The position numbers were made by a program, and so were the translations under genes. A DNA stretch of 64,000 nt, taken from assembly GCA_019918135.1 (NCBI GenBank), contig WBZZ01003583.1:134501-198500 (forward strand), given 5' to 3'. Source of the stretch: Paulinella micropora (taxonomy: Eukaryota; Cercozoa; Imbricatea; Euglyphida; Paulinellidae). Shown here one piece after another: positions 54,657 to 64,000 of this stretch (its first letter is position 1; the number at the start of each line of letters is the position of its first letter). Under the pieces are notes generated by a model. That model saw nothing but the letters and a program-made list of their open reading frames with translations, was not told the DNA's origin and ran no database searches.

Positions 54657-55460
54657 CGATGAAAGTGGAAATTGAAGGCCGTAGCCACACACCATCTTGC
54701 ATTTTAAATACTTTGTTAAGTCTTATTATTACTGTTAAATTGAACAACAACAACAACAACAACAACATATTTCTTGTTTCCGAGCTCTAGAGATCTATAG
54801 TCCCATATTTAGCAGGCTCTGGCGTCCCGTCGGCCGGGGATGAAAGTGGAAATTGAAGGCCGTAGCCACACACCATCTTACATTTTAAATACTTTGTTTA
54901 AGTTAGTTTTATTATTATTAAATTGAACAACAACAACAACAACAACAACAACTTGTTGCTCACTGTTTTCCCATTGGCCATGGCGAGTTTCTCGTCCCCC
55001 TTCATCTCCCCTCTCTCTTCCTTCTCTCCCTTTTCTGTGGACTTGCCCTTCTCTCGAGGCTTGTCTGCGCTCTTCATAGTCTTTCCTCTTCTCCCTCTTA
55101 TGTTGTTGTTTTACTATAGTGCATGCTCTTCTGCTCCTTTTTCCTCTCTTTTTTTTTCTTGTCTTTGAGCTCTAGAGCCCTATAGTACAGTGAGCATGCT
55201 CTGGCGTCCCGAGTCGGCTGGGGATGATTAGACATCTACTTGTCTTTAAGTGTGTTTGAAGGCCGTAATCCATGCCATCATGCCATTGGTTTAATTACTG
55301 TAATTAAATTTACAACAACAACAACAATTGAAGGCCGTTATCCATGCACTATCATGCGATTAGTTTAAGTACTGTAATTAAATTTACAACAACAACAACA
55401 ACAACAACAACAAGTTTACGTTACATTATGTTATTGACTTAGTTGCTTAATCAAGTTAAA
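54433..55460 (+). repeat. Cluster of CAA-tailed repeat copies
   Basis: At least six copies of a short unit end in (CAA)n: GGCCGT.ATCCATGCA ... TTGGTTTAATTACTGTAATT AAATTT-(ACAACAAC)n at about 54440-54535, 54555-54660, 54665-54768, 54850-54955, 55245-55330 and 55330-55415. The core TTAATTACTGTAATTAA is nearly palindromic. A second shared word, GAGCTCTAGAG..CTATAG ... GGCGTCCCG, occurs at about 54780 and 55168. These look like 5'-truncated ends of a CAA-tailed retroposon inserted next to one another. Confidence 0.7.
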
Positions 55461-55565
55461 CAACAACTTAATCTCTCTTCCACTAGTTCCATCATATTAC
55501 TACTAAAACTACTTTTGGTGCGTACATGCAATGCCATGGCCACCTAGGTATATTATATATATATG

Positions 55566-55948
55566 TGTGTGGCGGACCTGTCCATTCAAGTATTAAAAAC
55601 AAGCACAGAAAAGACAGAAAACACACACATGAAGACAGAAAACACACCTTTGTTTCACAAAAACACACATAGATTTTACCAAAATACGACAAACTAAGCA
55701 CACTAAGAGAGATTTGGACAAAATAACGATAATTTTATATTTTTTTTTCTAAAAAATATATATTAAATTTCATTTATATAAAATTGTCGTTATTTTGTCC
55801 AAATCTCTCTTAGTGTGCTTAGTTTGTCGTATTTTGGTAAAATCTATGTGTTTTTGTGAAACAAAGGTGTGTTTTCTGTCTTCATGTGTGTGTTTTCTGT
55901 CTTTTCTGTGCTTGTTTTTAATACTTGAATGGACAGGTCCGCCACACA
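55566..55948. repeat. Near-perfect 383-bp palindrome, ~174-bp arms
   Basis: The left arm 55566-55740 (TGTGGCGGACCTGTCC ... ATAATTTTATAT) is the reverse complement of 55776-55948 with only a few mismatches. The loop is 35 nt of A/T. No gene is present. It may be a foldback MITE, or a terminal structure related to the neighbouring viral block. Confidence 0.9.
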
Positions 55949-56180
55949 TAAATGATCATCAAACCACAACAAATGGGGGAGGGGGGCAACGAACGAAGTT
56001 CGTGGGGGGGAGGGGGCGATAGCCACACGACTAAGGGAAAAAAAAAGAGTTTTACTTTTTGCTTTTGACAAAAGGACAAAGTGAGCACCTTCGTCCAAAA
56101 TTGGTGGCGCGGTAAAAGTGCTAACGATATTATTTTACTAATTTATATATTAAGGACAATAAATATAATCATTATAAGGA

Positions 56181-56557
56181 TGACCACAGAAGAAACTAAA
56201 TATGATAGTTGTCGTAAATGTAAGCGGCGAGGTTTACCATCATTGTTTATGAATGATAGGGGCCGTAAGTTAAAATCTTGTGTTGATTGTCAATTTTCGT
56301 ATAAAAAAGAGAATGCGCGACGTAAATATGAACACGGTATAAGAAAAAGCAAATGTAAGAAATGCGACGGAAACGAAATATGTGTCCATAATAGACAGAG
56401 ATGTTTTTGTAAGGAATGTGGTGGAAGTCAGATATGTGCTCATAATAGAGTGAAATATTCTTGTAAGGAATGCGGTAGTCCTTATATATGTGCTCATAAT
56501 AGAGTGAAATATTCTTGTAAAGAATGTAAGGTGGCAAAGCTAGATATAACGAAATAA
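56181..56557 (+). CDS. Cys/His zinc-repeat protein (125 aa)
   Basis: The front part has CRKCKRRGLP and CVDCQFSYKKENARRKYEHG. Then come three repeats of the form CKECGGSQICAHNRVKYS, each with C-x2-C-x5-C-x2-H spacing, suggesting several small zinc-binding loops. Such ICxHNR..C(K)xC repeats occur in algal genomes and large DNA viruses of protists. A DNA- or RNA-binding or regulatory role is guessed only. It precedes the MITE at 57284 on the same strand as the recombinase. Confidence 0.6.
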
Positions 56558-57283
56558 CTCTTATAAAGGGTCCTCTTTTTTTTTCAAAGTGCTTATTTTT
56601 TTTGAGATGTTTATTTTTTTTCCAAAAAAGTTTGAAAAAATCTAAATTTTTTTTGAAAAAACTAAAAAAAAAGATAACTTTTTTTGGATCTTATCCCTTT
56701 TTTATTTTTGGTCTTCTTTTAATAGAAGGGTCAATTTATCTATAATAAGTCTTATTATTGATTTGAGCAAAAAGTCTTGTTTTTTCAAAAATAAGTTCTA
56801 AGTTCTTTGAAATTAATAGTAAGAGTTTTTATAAATAAATGATGCTTAAAAGGTGTCCTAGAAAAAGTCCTTATTGGAAGGTGAGGGTCGGCCAGACAAA
56901 AAAAAAGTTATTTTATTTTTTAAAAAAATTTCAATTGGCCAGTCAAAAAATTTAAGTTTTGAGGACTTTTTTGAGGATATGCTATAAGTCGTTTTATTCA
57001 ATAATTCTCTCTATATTATATCTTTATTTATTAATATTTTCTTTAAAATTCATTCAAAATAAGTAAGTAAAATAATAAAGTAAATAGTAAATAGAATTTC
57101 ATTGGAAATCAGCTTATTCGGGGTCCTCATTTAGGTACTTATTTTTTTGATGGGGTCCGAAAAAATTAGAAGGTCTTCGAAGGACCATATAAGGGCCATA
57201 ACCGACCGACTTCAGCCGTGTCCGAAAAAGTGTTTAATTTTGATTTAAAATAATTAATTAATATAATATAAACTTGTCTAATA
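56558..57283. other. No gene recognised; T/A-rich
   Basis: Runs of T and A with repeated GGGTCCTC.TTT and TTTTTTTGAAAAAA words. Probably intergenic sequence of the viral block. Confidence 0.5.
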
Positions 57284-57557
57284 TTGCTGTTGACATTCAA
57301 GACAACAACAAAAATTAGTTTTTCATTTTTGTGTCAGATTTTCATTTTTGTGACAGTTTTTCATTTTTGTGACAAAAATTCAAATTTTCAAATTTAACGG
57401 TAACATTTCGCGAAAATTTACGATATTTTGCGGACGAATATAGCAGTTAATTTGAAAAATTCAAATTTTCACCCAAAATCAAAATTCCAACCAAAACTGA
57501 AATTCCAACCAAAACAGAAAAATCAATTTTTTTTGTTGTCTTGAATGTCAACAGCAA
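57284..57557 (-). mobile_element. 274-bp MITE, second copy (inverted)
   Basis: Same length and ends (TTGCTGTTGACATTCAAGAC) as 49328-49601 but opposite orientation, again flanked by TA. It lies 12 bp upstream of the recombinase start, so it may separate that gene from its own promoter. Confidence 0.9.
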
Positions 57558-57569
57558 TATACACTGAGG

Positions 57570-58600
57570 ATGTGGAGCGAAGACGATAGAAAATTTGTTA
57601 GGCAGTTAAGAGTTGCTACTACAGAAAATAAAATTTATGAAGTCGTGTCCAACTTCTACGATAGTGAGTTTCAACCAAGTATCGCCTTTCATAATGCCAT
57701 TATATCGCTATTTAGCACACCAACGAGTGATGAAGGGGCACTTGAGGCACTAAAAGCCATATATCCCAAATATGCTATTGTGTATCCAAATTTGAACAGC
57801 AGAAGGCTAAGACTTTCTGAAGTAAGAAAAAAAGCAATAGAACCTTATCAAAGTGAAAAGGTATATGAAATGAGCAAACTGGATAAGTATTTTAATCTGA
57901 ATGAAGACGAGCGGATTGATATTGTAGAATGATATAAGAAAGATGTCAAAGCAAAAAATGAACAAAAAATACAGATTGGTGTTCGTGATGTAATTGATAA
58001 AATGAACGATATGATATTAAGTAATGACACTTATCTAAAACTACTTGCTTTGATGATAGCAATTGGAGCGAGGCCCATATGAAAATATTTGATAAAAACA
58101 CATATGAGTTGATACCAGATAAACCAAGTTGGTTGAGGGTAAATAATTTAGCAAAGAAAAGAGAAGGACAAGAAAAGAATTGGACTGAGAGACCTGTCGT
58201 CCTTTTTACTCCTGAATTCGTAATAGAACAAGTAAATTCAATACGGAACCATTTCAAAAAGAAAAAAGCAGTTATCTTCAACAAAGAATGCGTGCTTGAT
58301 AAGCAAAAAAACAATGAACTAAACAAAAGAATTATTAAAATCTTTCCTTGGCTTTCGGAATACACACAGAAAAGTAGTATGTTGCGAAAACTATATGCTA
58401 GTTTGTCATATAGTAATTTTGCCAATCCGAAAATAGATAATTTTAATACATGGGTTTCTAATGTGCTTGGTCATGGTGATATGTTGACTTCATTTAGTTA
58501 TTCATGGGTTAATGTGGCCGACCCTGAAGAAATTAAGGCAGAAGGGATTAAAACAGAATTAGAGGAATTAAGAAGAAAGATATATTTATGTCTGAATTAA
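57570..58600 (+). mobile_element. Tyrosine recombinase of the Polinton-like block (fossil)
   Basis: The locus shows a catalytic-arginine box (LLALMIAIGARP) and the C-terminal LGH box with tyrosine (VSNVLGHGDMLTSFSYSWVN), both typical of tyrosine recombinases. The arrangement also recalls telomere resolvases, known in some Polinton-like viruses. It would integrate the element or resolve its ends. It is broken at about one or two points. Confidence 0.6.
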
Positions 58601-58693
58601 AATAATATTAATGAAACTGAAAGTGAAAACGGAGAAGAAGAAAGCAAATATCAACCATAAGGAAAAAAAGCAAGCAGAGATGATAAGTATAAA

Positions 58694-58894
58694 TTGCTCG
58701 AACAGATTTACAACGACCACGGGGGAATAATAACAAATATTAAACTACGACAATTAAGCAAGATTGGAGCCGTTATTGTTAATAAGTTTATCAAAGAGAA
58801 GAAAGAAGTGCCACAAGAAGAAACCGCGACAGAGGAAGTAAAAGCACCATTAAGAAGAAGCACGAGAAATAAACAAAAAGTTCAAAAAGATTAA
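58694..58894 (+). CDS. Small charged ORF after the recombinase
   Basis: A short frame (LEQIYNDHGGIITNIKLRQL ... KAPLRRSTRNKQKVQKD) has a helical front and Lys/Glu-rich tail; no ATG is seen in a good place. It may be a remnant of a DNA-binding protein of the viral block. Confidence 0.3.
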   Translation: MLEQIYNDHGGIITNIKLRQLSKIGAVIVNKFIKEKKEVPQEETATEEVKAPLRRSTRNKQKVQKD

Positions 58895-59166
58895 TACTTA
58901 ACAACGATTAAAGGAGGTTCGTGGTATCTTGCTCTAATATTAGACTCTCGTCTGTAGCAATTAATGGAACAGATCGTGAAAAACTGGACACCATCTACAT
59001 TATCAATATCAACTGCTATGATAGGGGGGTGTGATTGGAATGTGCGAGACAAACCGCATATATTGTAAAATTCTTTTTTATAATTCTGCTGGGACATTTC
59101 TGAATAAACAAATGTTCTTATGTGTCCAACTATATCACTTGGCAAATCATGTATTATTATTGGCAT
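58891..59166 (-). CDS. Hypothetical 91-aa protein, F-box-like front
   Basis: It starts ATG at 59166 and reads IIHDLPSDIVGHIRTFVYSE, reminiscent of an F-box first helix (LPxDIxxxI), then a short beta-rich part. It is divergent from the spike-like gene with only 24 bp of AT-rich sequence between start codons, suggesting a shared bidirectional promoter. F-box identity is tentative. Confidence 0.4.
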   Translation of the reverse strand: MPIIIHDLPSDIVGHIRTFVYSEMSQQNYKKEFYNICGLSRTFQSHPPIIAVDIDNVDGVQFFTICSINCYRRESNIRARYHEPPLIVVKY

Positions 59167-59190
59167 ATTTTATATAATATAAAATATAAA

Positions 59191-60423
59191 ATGAACCTTT
59201 TTGGTCAAAGCACGAATACACCATCTTCATCAACTACATCATCATCTTCTTCTTTATCTATTGATAGTATTAAAGATGCTTTACCAACAACCGCCTTCGG
59301 AGAATTGCGAACAGCGACTTTGTCTCCAGTATTACAAAATGTATTTACGTATGGTATTAATACGCGATTCTTTGACAAAACAGAAACAAACGGCGGGGTA
59401 GTATCGTCTGCTAATTCAATGGTGGTTTTAACGACATCCGCCTCAGGTAATTCAACTGCACAGATTACGACTATTGAGCGAGCCAAATATAGAAGTGGTA
59501 TGGGGTTAGTTGCTAGATTTTCCGCATTGTTTCCGTCATCTATCGCCGCAGATAGTTTCAATTGCGATATTGGTATAGGCACACCAGCAGACAATTTATG
59601 TTTTAGACAATCAAGTTTGGGAATGTCTGTCGTAAGAACGGCGGGAGGTGTAGAAAATGTGGTCAGTCAATATGCGTGGAATGTTGATAAATGTAATAAT
59701 ACTGGAAACTTTCCAACAATTGATTTTACTAAATTGAATGTGTTTGAAATAGTTGTTCAATATCTGGGTAGCGGTCAAATTACATTCAAAATAGAAAACC
59801 CGCGAACTGGACGAATGGAAGTAATTCATTCAATTAAATACGCGAGCACTGCTACTACTCCATCATTGGATCAGGCGGCGTTTGCTATTTATGCGAAGGC
59901 ATATTCGTCAAGTCTTGGATCCGTTGTAATGAAAACTGCTAGCATGTTTTTGGCAGTTGAAGGGAATATTGATCGGACTATTGCTATAACTAATTCGTAT
60001 GACAATGTTAAAACTATAGGAGCAACTGAAAATGCTATATTTACTATTAGAAATCGTGCCACATTCAATAGCAAAACAAACTATAACATGATCTATTTTG
60101 AGAATTTATGTATTAGCAATTGGGATACTAAAACATGTATCGCGAGAATTGTGCTTAATACCACATTAGGAGGAACACCTTCTTATTCCAATTACGATAC
60201 AAACACATCGTTAGCAGAGGTTGATACGGCAGGAACTACAAGAACGGGCGGAAGTGTGATATTTACATATGTATTGTCTGGTGGTTCGTCCATATATATT
60301 GATTTGTCTCATTATAATATCAAGATTGGACCAAATAAGACATTTACTATATCAGCACAAGTGACGAGCGGTGGAACGGCAAGTATTTACGCTTCATTGA
60401 ACTGGATTGAAGACCAGATTTAA
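59191..60423 (+). CDS. Spike- or fibre-like structural protein (410 aa) of the viral block
   Basis: The start is chosen at 59191 (MNLFGQSTNT), as the longer frame crosses the AT-rich promoter. A Ser/Thr-rich linker (residues 10-25) and FGELRTATLSPVLQNVFTYG begin a beta-rich protein of 410 residues with Thr/Gly/Ser-rich strands to the end (GGTASIYASLNWIEDQI). A lectin-like or jelly-roll fold is likely from composition. As a large exposed-type protein next to capsid genes it is probably a receptor-binding or decoration protein; no specific family is recognised. Confidence 0.55.
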   Translation: MNLFGQSTNTPSSSTTSSSSSLSIDSIKDALPTTAFGELRTATLSPVLQNVFTYGINTRFFDKTETNGGVVSSANSMVVLTTSASGNSTAQITTIERAKYRSGMGLVARFSALFPSSIAADSFNCDIGIGTPADNLCFRQSSLGMSVVRTAGGVENVVSQYAWNVDKCNNTGNFPTIDFTKLNVFEIVVQYLGSGQITFKIENPRTGRMEVIHSIKYASTATTPSLDQAAFAIYAKAYSSSLGSVVMKTASMFLAVEGNIDRTIAITNSYDNVKTIGATENAIFTIRNRATFNSKTNYNMIYFENLCISNWDTKTCIARIVLNTTLGGTPSYSNYDTNTSLAEVDTAGTTRTGGSVIFTYVLSGGSSIYIDLSHYNIKIGPNKTFTISAQVTSGGTASIYASLNWIEDQI

Positions 60424-60449
60424 ACAAAAAAAGAATAGGTTATTTATGC

Positions 60450-60710
60450 TTATTTATCAATTTTTTTTCTATCTCTGTGGCCATTTTTTTTAATATATTC
60501 AAAGTCCTTATCCTTGATTAATTCTTCGGTTAGTTGTGAGTGATTTTTCTTCAAATATTTGTAAAACTTGTCAATATTGACACCACAGGGGATTTGTTGT
60601 TTATGTTGTTGTTGCCGTCGTAGGTTAATGTTTTTTATCAGAATGAATAGTATATCTAAATTTTCTATGAATGTCATTATATCTTTTATATTTTCTTTTT
60701 TATTACGCAT
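60450..60710 (-). CDS. Small basic protein (86 aa)
   Basis: Lys/Asn-rich helical protein (MRNKKENIKDIMTFIENLDI ... YLKKNHSQLTEELIKDKDF). Its start overlaps the end of the penton-like gene by about 8 bp, so the two are probably co-transcribed. Function unknown. Confidence 0.5.
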   Translation of the reverse strand: MRNKKENIKDIMTFIENLDILFILIKNINLRRQQQHKQQIPCGVNIDKFYKYLKKNHSQLTEELIKDKDFEYIKKNGHRDRKKIDK

Positions 60711-61500
60711 GATACGCCTTTAAGAGAATTGAAACCTCAAAGTTCAAAGGACATTCAAGCACATCACCATTCGCATTTCTAATGACAATATCAATAGACC
60801 TTAAACTTTTTGTTGTATTAAATGGCACATAATCAGCAACATCGTTTGACGATTCAAAGTAGCACTGGACTCCATAGGGCTTATCTAAATTACATTTACC
60901 AACGACAGAGAAATTACCATTTGCTTCAACTAAACCAGATTGATTTAAAGCACTGCTATGGACATAAACGGCCGTTTCACCGATTAGATTGACTATGGAT
61001 TGCATCGTGGCACTCGCCGCGGCCGAGATATCGGCAGTTAGTCCTATCTTATCTCTAATCGTGCTATTATCATAATCAAAAGCATACGTATCACCAGTGA
61101 AAGCGAAATTCAATTTATTAACGGAGTTCAAAGTTATAACTACAGAGTTTGGGGTAATTGCTGAATTAATCGCAGTTTGAAGGGCGGTAATAAATGTATC
61201 AATGGTGTATTGATTTTCTGTTATGACTGCCGTTTTTGTAGCGGATCCCGTTGTTTTAATCAATGTGAGAGTGTTGGCATAACTCGGTATGTTTGGAAAA
61301 ACATTTGGAATAGAGATACTCTTAACGACATAAGCACTGATTATATCAATATTCCGACCAGTTGCTGGTAAATCAACGACGAAACGGCCATTGTGAGTAG
61401 AATCGGATTTTGATTCTGTTTTATCACTTGAGGAGACACGAAGGAGGAAATTTTTGCGTGTTCGCTTTTCGTCTTCAAGATTAGAGATTGTAAATGACAT
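60703..61500 (-). CDS. Penton-like (minor capsid) protein of the viral block, 265 aa
   Basis: It begins MSFTISNLEDEKRTRKNFLL, then RVSSSDKTESKSDSTHNGRF, a front segment common to penton/minor capsid proteins of small protist DNA viruses. A beta-rich body with alternating Thr/Ile/Val strands follows (NIDIISAYVVKSISIPNVFP ... LNKLNFAFTG-like). It lies 42 bp downstream of the major capsid gene on the same strand, the usual pairing in Polinton-like viruses and virophages. A single jelly-roll is expected at five-fold vertices. Frame is intact. Confidence 0.6.
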   Translation of the reverse strand: MSFTISNLEDEKRTRKNFLLRVSSSDKTESKSDSTHNGRFVVDLPATGRNIDIISAYVVKSISIPNVFPNIPSYANTLTLIKTTGSATKTAVITENQYTIDTFITALQTAINSAITPNSVVITLNSVNKLNFAFTGDTYAFDYDNSTIRDKIGLTADISAAASATMQSIVNLIGETAVYVHSSALNQSGLVEANGNFSVVGKCNLDKPYGVQCYFESSNDVADYVPFNTTKSLRSIDIVIRNANGDVLECPLNFEVSILLKAYHA

Positions 61501-61542
61501 GGCTATATTATAAAATAATATATTTTAATTTTTAATTTTTTT

Positions 61543-62960
61543 TTATTGTTTTACAACACATCTACTGGGATAAATAGAAGCAACTTTGACATATTTCAAC
61601 CAAGCAGTGATGGCACGAGTAGCATTATAATCGGCCGCATAACGAATAGTGACTTCCGCAGTTCGTGAGTTATTAACTGCGAGACCAGACGCTCCAATGT
61701 GTGGCGATTGGTTGAGTGTTTGAATAATGGTAGCAAATCCTCCATTATTATCTGTGTCAGTAGAACCAGAGGGAGCATAATTCTTACGAAAGTTTTCAAG
61801 AGAAACAGATGAACACATATAAGCATCACGAATACCCATAGTCGTTTGGAGATTGTTAATATACAATTCCGCACATCCTCTTCTAACAGCAGCAACTGTA
61901 TCGGTGCTTCCTCCAAGTTCCATCTTCTGCTGTGGAGCATACCAATCACCAATACGGCACTGATATTGTTTATAAGGCATTATAACAGTTCCAAGGTTAT
62001 CAATACTAGCATTGTCAGCGAGCACATTTTGAGTGACAATATACAAGCACTGAGCACGAGCAACGGCTTTATTTACTTGGAGATTAAAATCATCGGAAGT
62101 GCCCGGATTTGCCTTTTGGTTGTAATATGTTTCGTAAGTGTATGGAAGCCCATCCTTGCTTCCCATTTGTTCAAGAATATTTCTCTGGACAGCGGGAGCG
62201 AGAGAGAATGTCTCCAACATTACAACTGGATTTGATACAGTGTAAGTCAAACCAACTCCACTAAAATCAGCGGGAACCCCACCAGTGGCAGATCCAATAA
62301 TAGCAAATGCTTCCTGAGGCGGAGCAAATGTCAAACGAAGTCTCATACCACTAATCAAAGAGGGAGGAATGAGAGTTTCTTCATTAAACACTCCTGAGAA
62401 GTAATGGAGAGGAATACAAACCTTCAAATAATTACCAGTGGCCACGGCAGTTGGAGTATTGACGGCAAAATCAATTACAGATTGATCGGTAACATTAGCA
62501 TTAACTTCAAGACTTTCTCTCTGTCCAGCCATCTGTGCATGCCGACGATAATCAAAAGGATAATGCCACGGAAGAATGTTTCGCACCGTTTTGTTCAAAT
62601 CTTCAATTCGTTCAAGTTCGCTACCATCATTACTTTCCAACAAAAATCTTTCAAAAATAGCAGTTGCTGGAGTATTTAGGAAACCAATATAATAGCACAA
62701 TCATTATCTGATTTAGTATCCAACCCATCTGCCTTAACGTCAAACGACAAATAGCAATTCTTTCCATAAACAAAATCAGTGCTTGCCTGTAGTGTGAAAA
62801 TCATTTCAGTCCCAGACGAACTAGTGTAAGTCTGCTGGTCGGAGAAGTTCTTCTTAAAGATACTTCCCTGCTCAGTGAGTGCTAGATTTGCTGGCAACTC
62901 ATATCTGAGGTTGTTGAGGGTCATCAACTCCTCGGTATTCTTAGAATCCTTTCCTTCCAT
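61543..62960 (-). mobile_element. Major capsid protein locus of the Polinton-like block (fossil)
   Basis: The locus encodes about 470 residues in the style of double jelly-roll capsid proteins of Polinton-like viruses: an early ANLALTEQGSIFKKNFSDQQ stretch, HYPFDYRRH-type loop (LPWHYPFDYRRHAQMAGQRE), LKVCIPLHYFSGVF, RLRLTFAPPQEAF and YIVTQNVLADNASIDNL. Length and position beside the penton-like gene support the call. It would build the hexon-like capsomers. About one break is present. Confidence 0.65.
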
Positions 62961-63038
62961 CTTGTGTGTGGTTGTAGGATAGTAAAATTCGCAATGTTCC
63001 TATAATAAAAAATAATAATAGAATTTAAAAATAATTAA

Positions 63039-63437
63039 TTATTCACTTGAAACGGATTGTCTAATAATATCAACTGATTTCTGTATATTGTCAAGTCTTG
63101 TATCTTGTGGTGAAGTCAATTGAAACTCTCTTGCCTCAGCATTTTGAACCGCTTTCTTTAAATAAGCCAAACTGCTAACAGCAGTGTCCAAATCAACAAC
63201 ATCCGCATTTTCTTTGTTATCAGAAATGTCTGTTAATGTGTTTTGAATAGTGCTCTTCTCATGTGAGACAAGGTCGCCAAATTCGGTCAATGGTTGATTA
63301 ACTAATGGGGCACCATGACTACTCCACAATTCAAATTGATTTAGTTGAAACCCATCACTCGCGGGTCTGTTTCCTTCGTTGAGTTTATTAATAAACTCAT
63401 TAGACAATCTATTGGAGGCATGTGTGTTTTTAATCAT
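63039..63437 (-). CDS. Hypothetical helical protein of the viral block (132 aa)
   Basis: MIKNTHASNRLSNEFINKLN opens a protein with a Trp-containing middle (FELWSSHGAPLVNQPLTEFG) and a coiled-coil-like C-terminal half (SSLAYLKKAVQNAEAREFQL). It lies between the major capsid locus and the edge gene on the same strand, 78 bp from the former and 21 bp from the latter. It may be a virion or scaffolding protein; no family recognised. Confidence 0.5.
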   Translation of the reverse strand: MIKNTHASNRLSNEFINKLNEGNRPASDGFQLNQFELWSSHGAPLVNQPLTEFGDLVSHEKSTIQNTLTDISDNKENADVVDLDTAVSSLAYLKKAVQNAEAREFQLTSPQDTRLDNIQKSVDIIRQSVSSE

Positions 63438-63458
63438 TATATAATAATAATTATTTTA

Positions 63459-64000
63459 TCAATTACCATTAATTATTTTTTTCATAATTTGTAAATTCTT
63501 GTGTGTAATTCTTTCTTCTTTCATTTTCTTTAAATCCGCTATGGCTTGATTTACATCAACATCGCTAGTTTGAGCAACTTCTTTGGTTGGTGGTGGAGTT
63601 TCCTTAGAAGCATCTTCTATTGCTTCTATCTTGCTTGCTGGTGTTGTAGTAGTTTGTTTTGGCACAGCAACAGGAGTGGGATTAACAGATTTTGGTAGGG
63701 ATTGTTCAACCTTAGGCGCTGGAGACATTTCAACAGGTTTTGCATTTGGTTCGGGAGACGAATTATTCGCCGATGCTATGTCTGGAGCCTTTCTTTTCAA
63801 TGCTTCGTCTGGCACTTGGTCTGGTTGCCCGCTGGCAATAGGTTGTTCATTTTTCTTACTTACTTTGCTTACTTTTGGCTTTAATTGACACTTAATCTTA
63901 CCACTCTTAATATCCTCTTCTATCTTCCTTACTGCTAAGTATTTGGGCGTTCCCTTACGAATGGTTACGAATTTTCCTTGTGCATTTTGTTTATGCCAAA
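63459..64000 (-). CDS. Pro/Lys-rich protein, 5' end outside window
   Basis: The frame stays open to the right edge, so the start is not in the window; an internal ATG lies at about 63848. The visible part has WHKQNAQGKFVTIRKGTPKY, a Lys-rich patch (LKPKVSKVSKKNEQ), a Pro/Ala/Thr-rich disordered centre and a helical end (VNQAIADLKKMKEERITHKN). A DNA-binding or scaffolding core protein is possible, since Polinton-like viruses often encode basic virion proteins near the capsid genes. Confidence 0.5.
   Translation of the reverse strand, partial: WHKQNAQGKFVTIRKGTPKYLAVRKIEEDIKSGKIKCQLKPKVSKVSKKNEQPIASGQPDQVPDEALKRKAPDIASANNSSPEPNAKPVEMSPAPKVEQSLPKSVNPTPVAVPKQTTTTPASKIEAIEDASKETPPPTKEVAQTSDVDVNQAIADLKKMKEERITHKNLQIMKKIINGN

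Larger units (their letters stand above)
56050..64000. mobile_element. Polinton-like virus block (integrated, partly decayed, runs off the edge)
   Basis: An AT-rich block of compact, mostly intron-free genes differs from its surroundings in composition and density. Parts in order: Cys/His-repeat protein, MITE insertion, tyrosine recombinase, small ORFs, spike-like protein, penton-like protein, major capsid protein and two small proteins. Packaging ATPase, protease and replication genes are not seen and may lie to the right. The family is inferred from capsid proteins and gene order. About three breaks are seen in the window. Age seems moderate to recent, as most frames are open. Confidence 0.65.

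Noticed and set aside
55795-56022. Small Cys-rich ORFs in the palindrome
   Set aside because: The same peptide arises from both arms because they are inverted copies; no independent coding evidence.

Overview
The window comes from the nuclear genome of a unicellular eukaryote, most likely an alga or other protist; the lineage cannot be fixed from sequence alone. Evidence is short GT-AG spliceosomal introns (49-250 nt) in several genes, LINE/SINE, Copia and Gypsy retroelements, MITEs, long microsatellites, Sel1-repeat genes and a Polinton-like viral block. There are few intact host genes; most of the window is mobile DNA nested in or beside decaying host genes.

Layout. 1-4.25 kb is GC-rich and holds two decayed genes (a cyclin-box relic on + and a membrane-protein relic on -) separated by a foldback repeat cluster. 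4.26-15.5 kb is a Sel1-repeat gene lying between two direct ~540-bp repeats and split by a young-looking Copia-type LTR element (5231-13608, 5-bp target duplication TGGTA). 15.5-17.3 kb holds simple repeats, a tRNA-like SINE relic and a MITE-like element. 17.3-26.1 kb is an 8.8-kb DNA transposon with ~640-bp terminal inverted repeats. It carries an intron-containing DDE-type transposase ending in a SAP domain, and a divergent lysine/glutamate-rich multi-exon gene.

27.8-41.2 kb holds an unrecognised multi-exon gene split by an 8.7-kb retroelement block: five tandem tRNA-derived SINEs, one complete-length LINE (minus strand) with duplicated 5' leader units, and a sixth SINE. The SINE and LINE 3' ends look alike, suggesting a LINE-SINE partnership. 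41.4-42.6 kb is a CCCCATA heptamer array, followed by a Copia gag relic and a decayed Gypsy element (43.7-46.5 kb). 47-49 kb has hairpins, minisatellites and an in-frame 72-bp repeat ORF.

50.3-52.9 kb is the best intact host-type gene: six exons (554 aa), an N/G-rich front, a short coiled coil, and about 16 YadA/Hep_Hag-like head repeats. 54.4-55.5 kb is a cluster of CAA-tailed repeats, and 55.57-55.95 kb is a large near-perfect palindrome. From about 56 kb to the right edge lies an AT-rich Polinton-like virus block: Cys/His-repeat protein, tyrosine recombinase, spike-like protein, penton-like and major capsid proteins. It is partly decayed and continues beyond the window.
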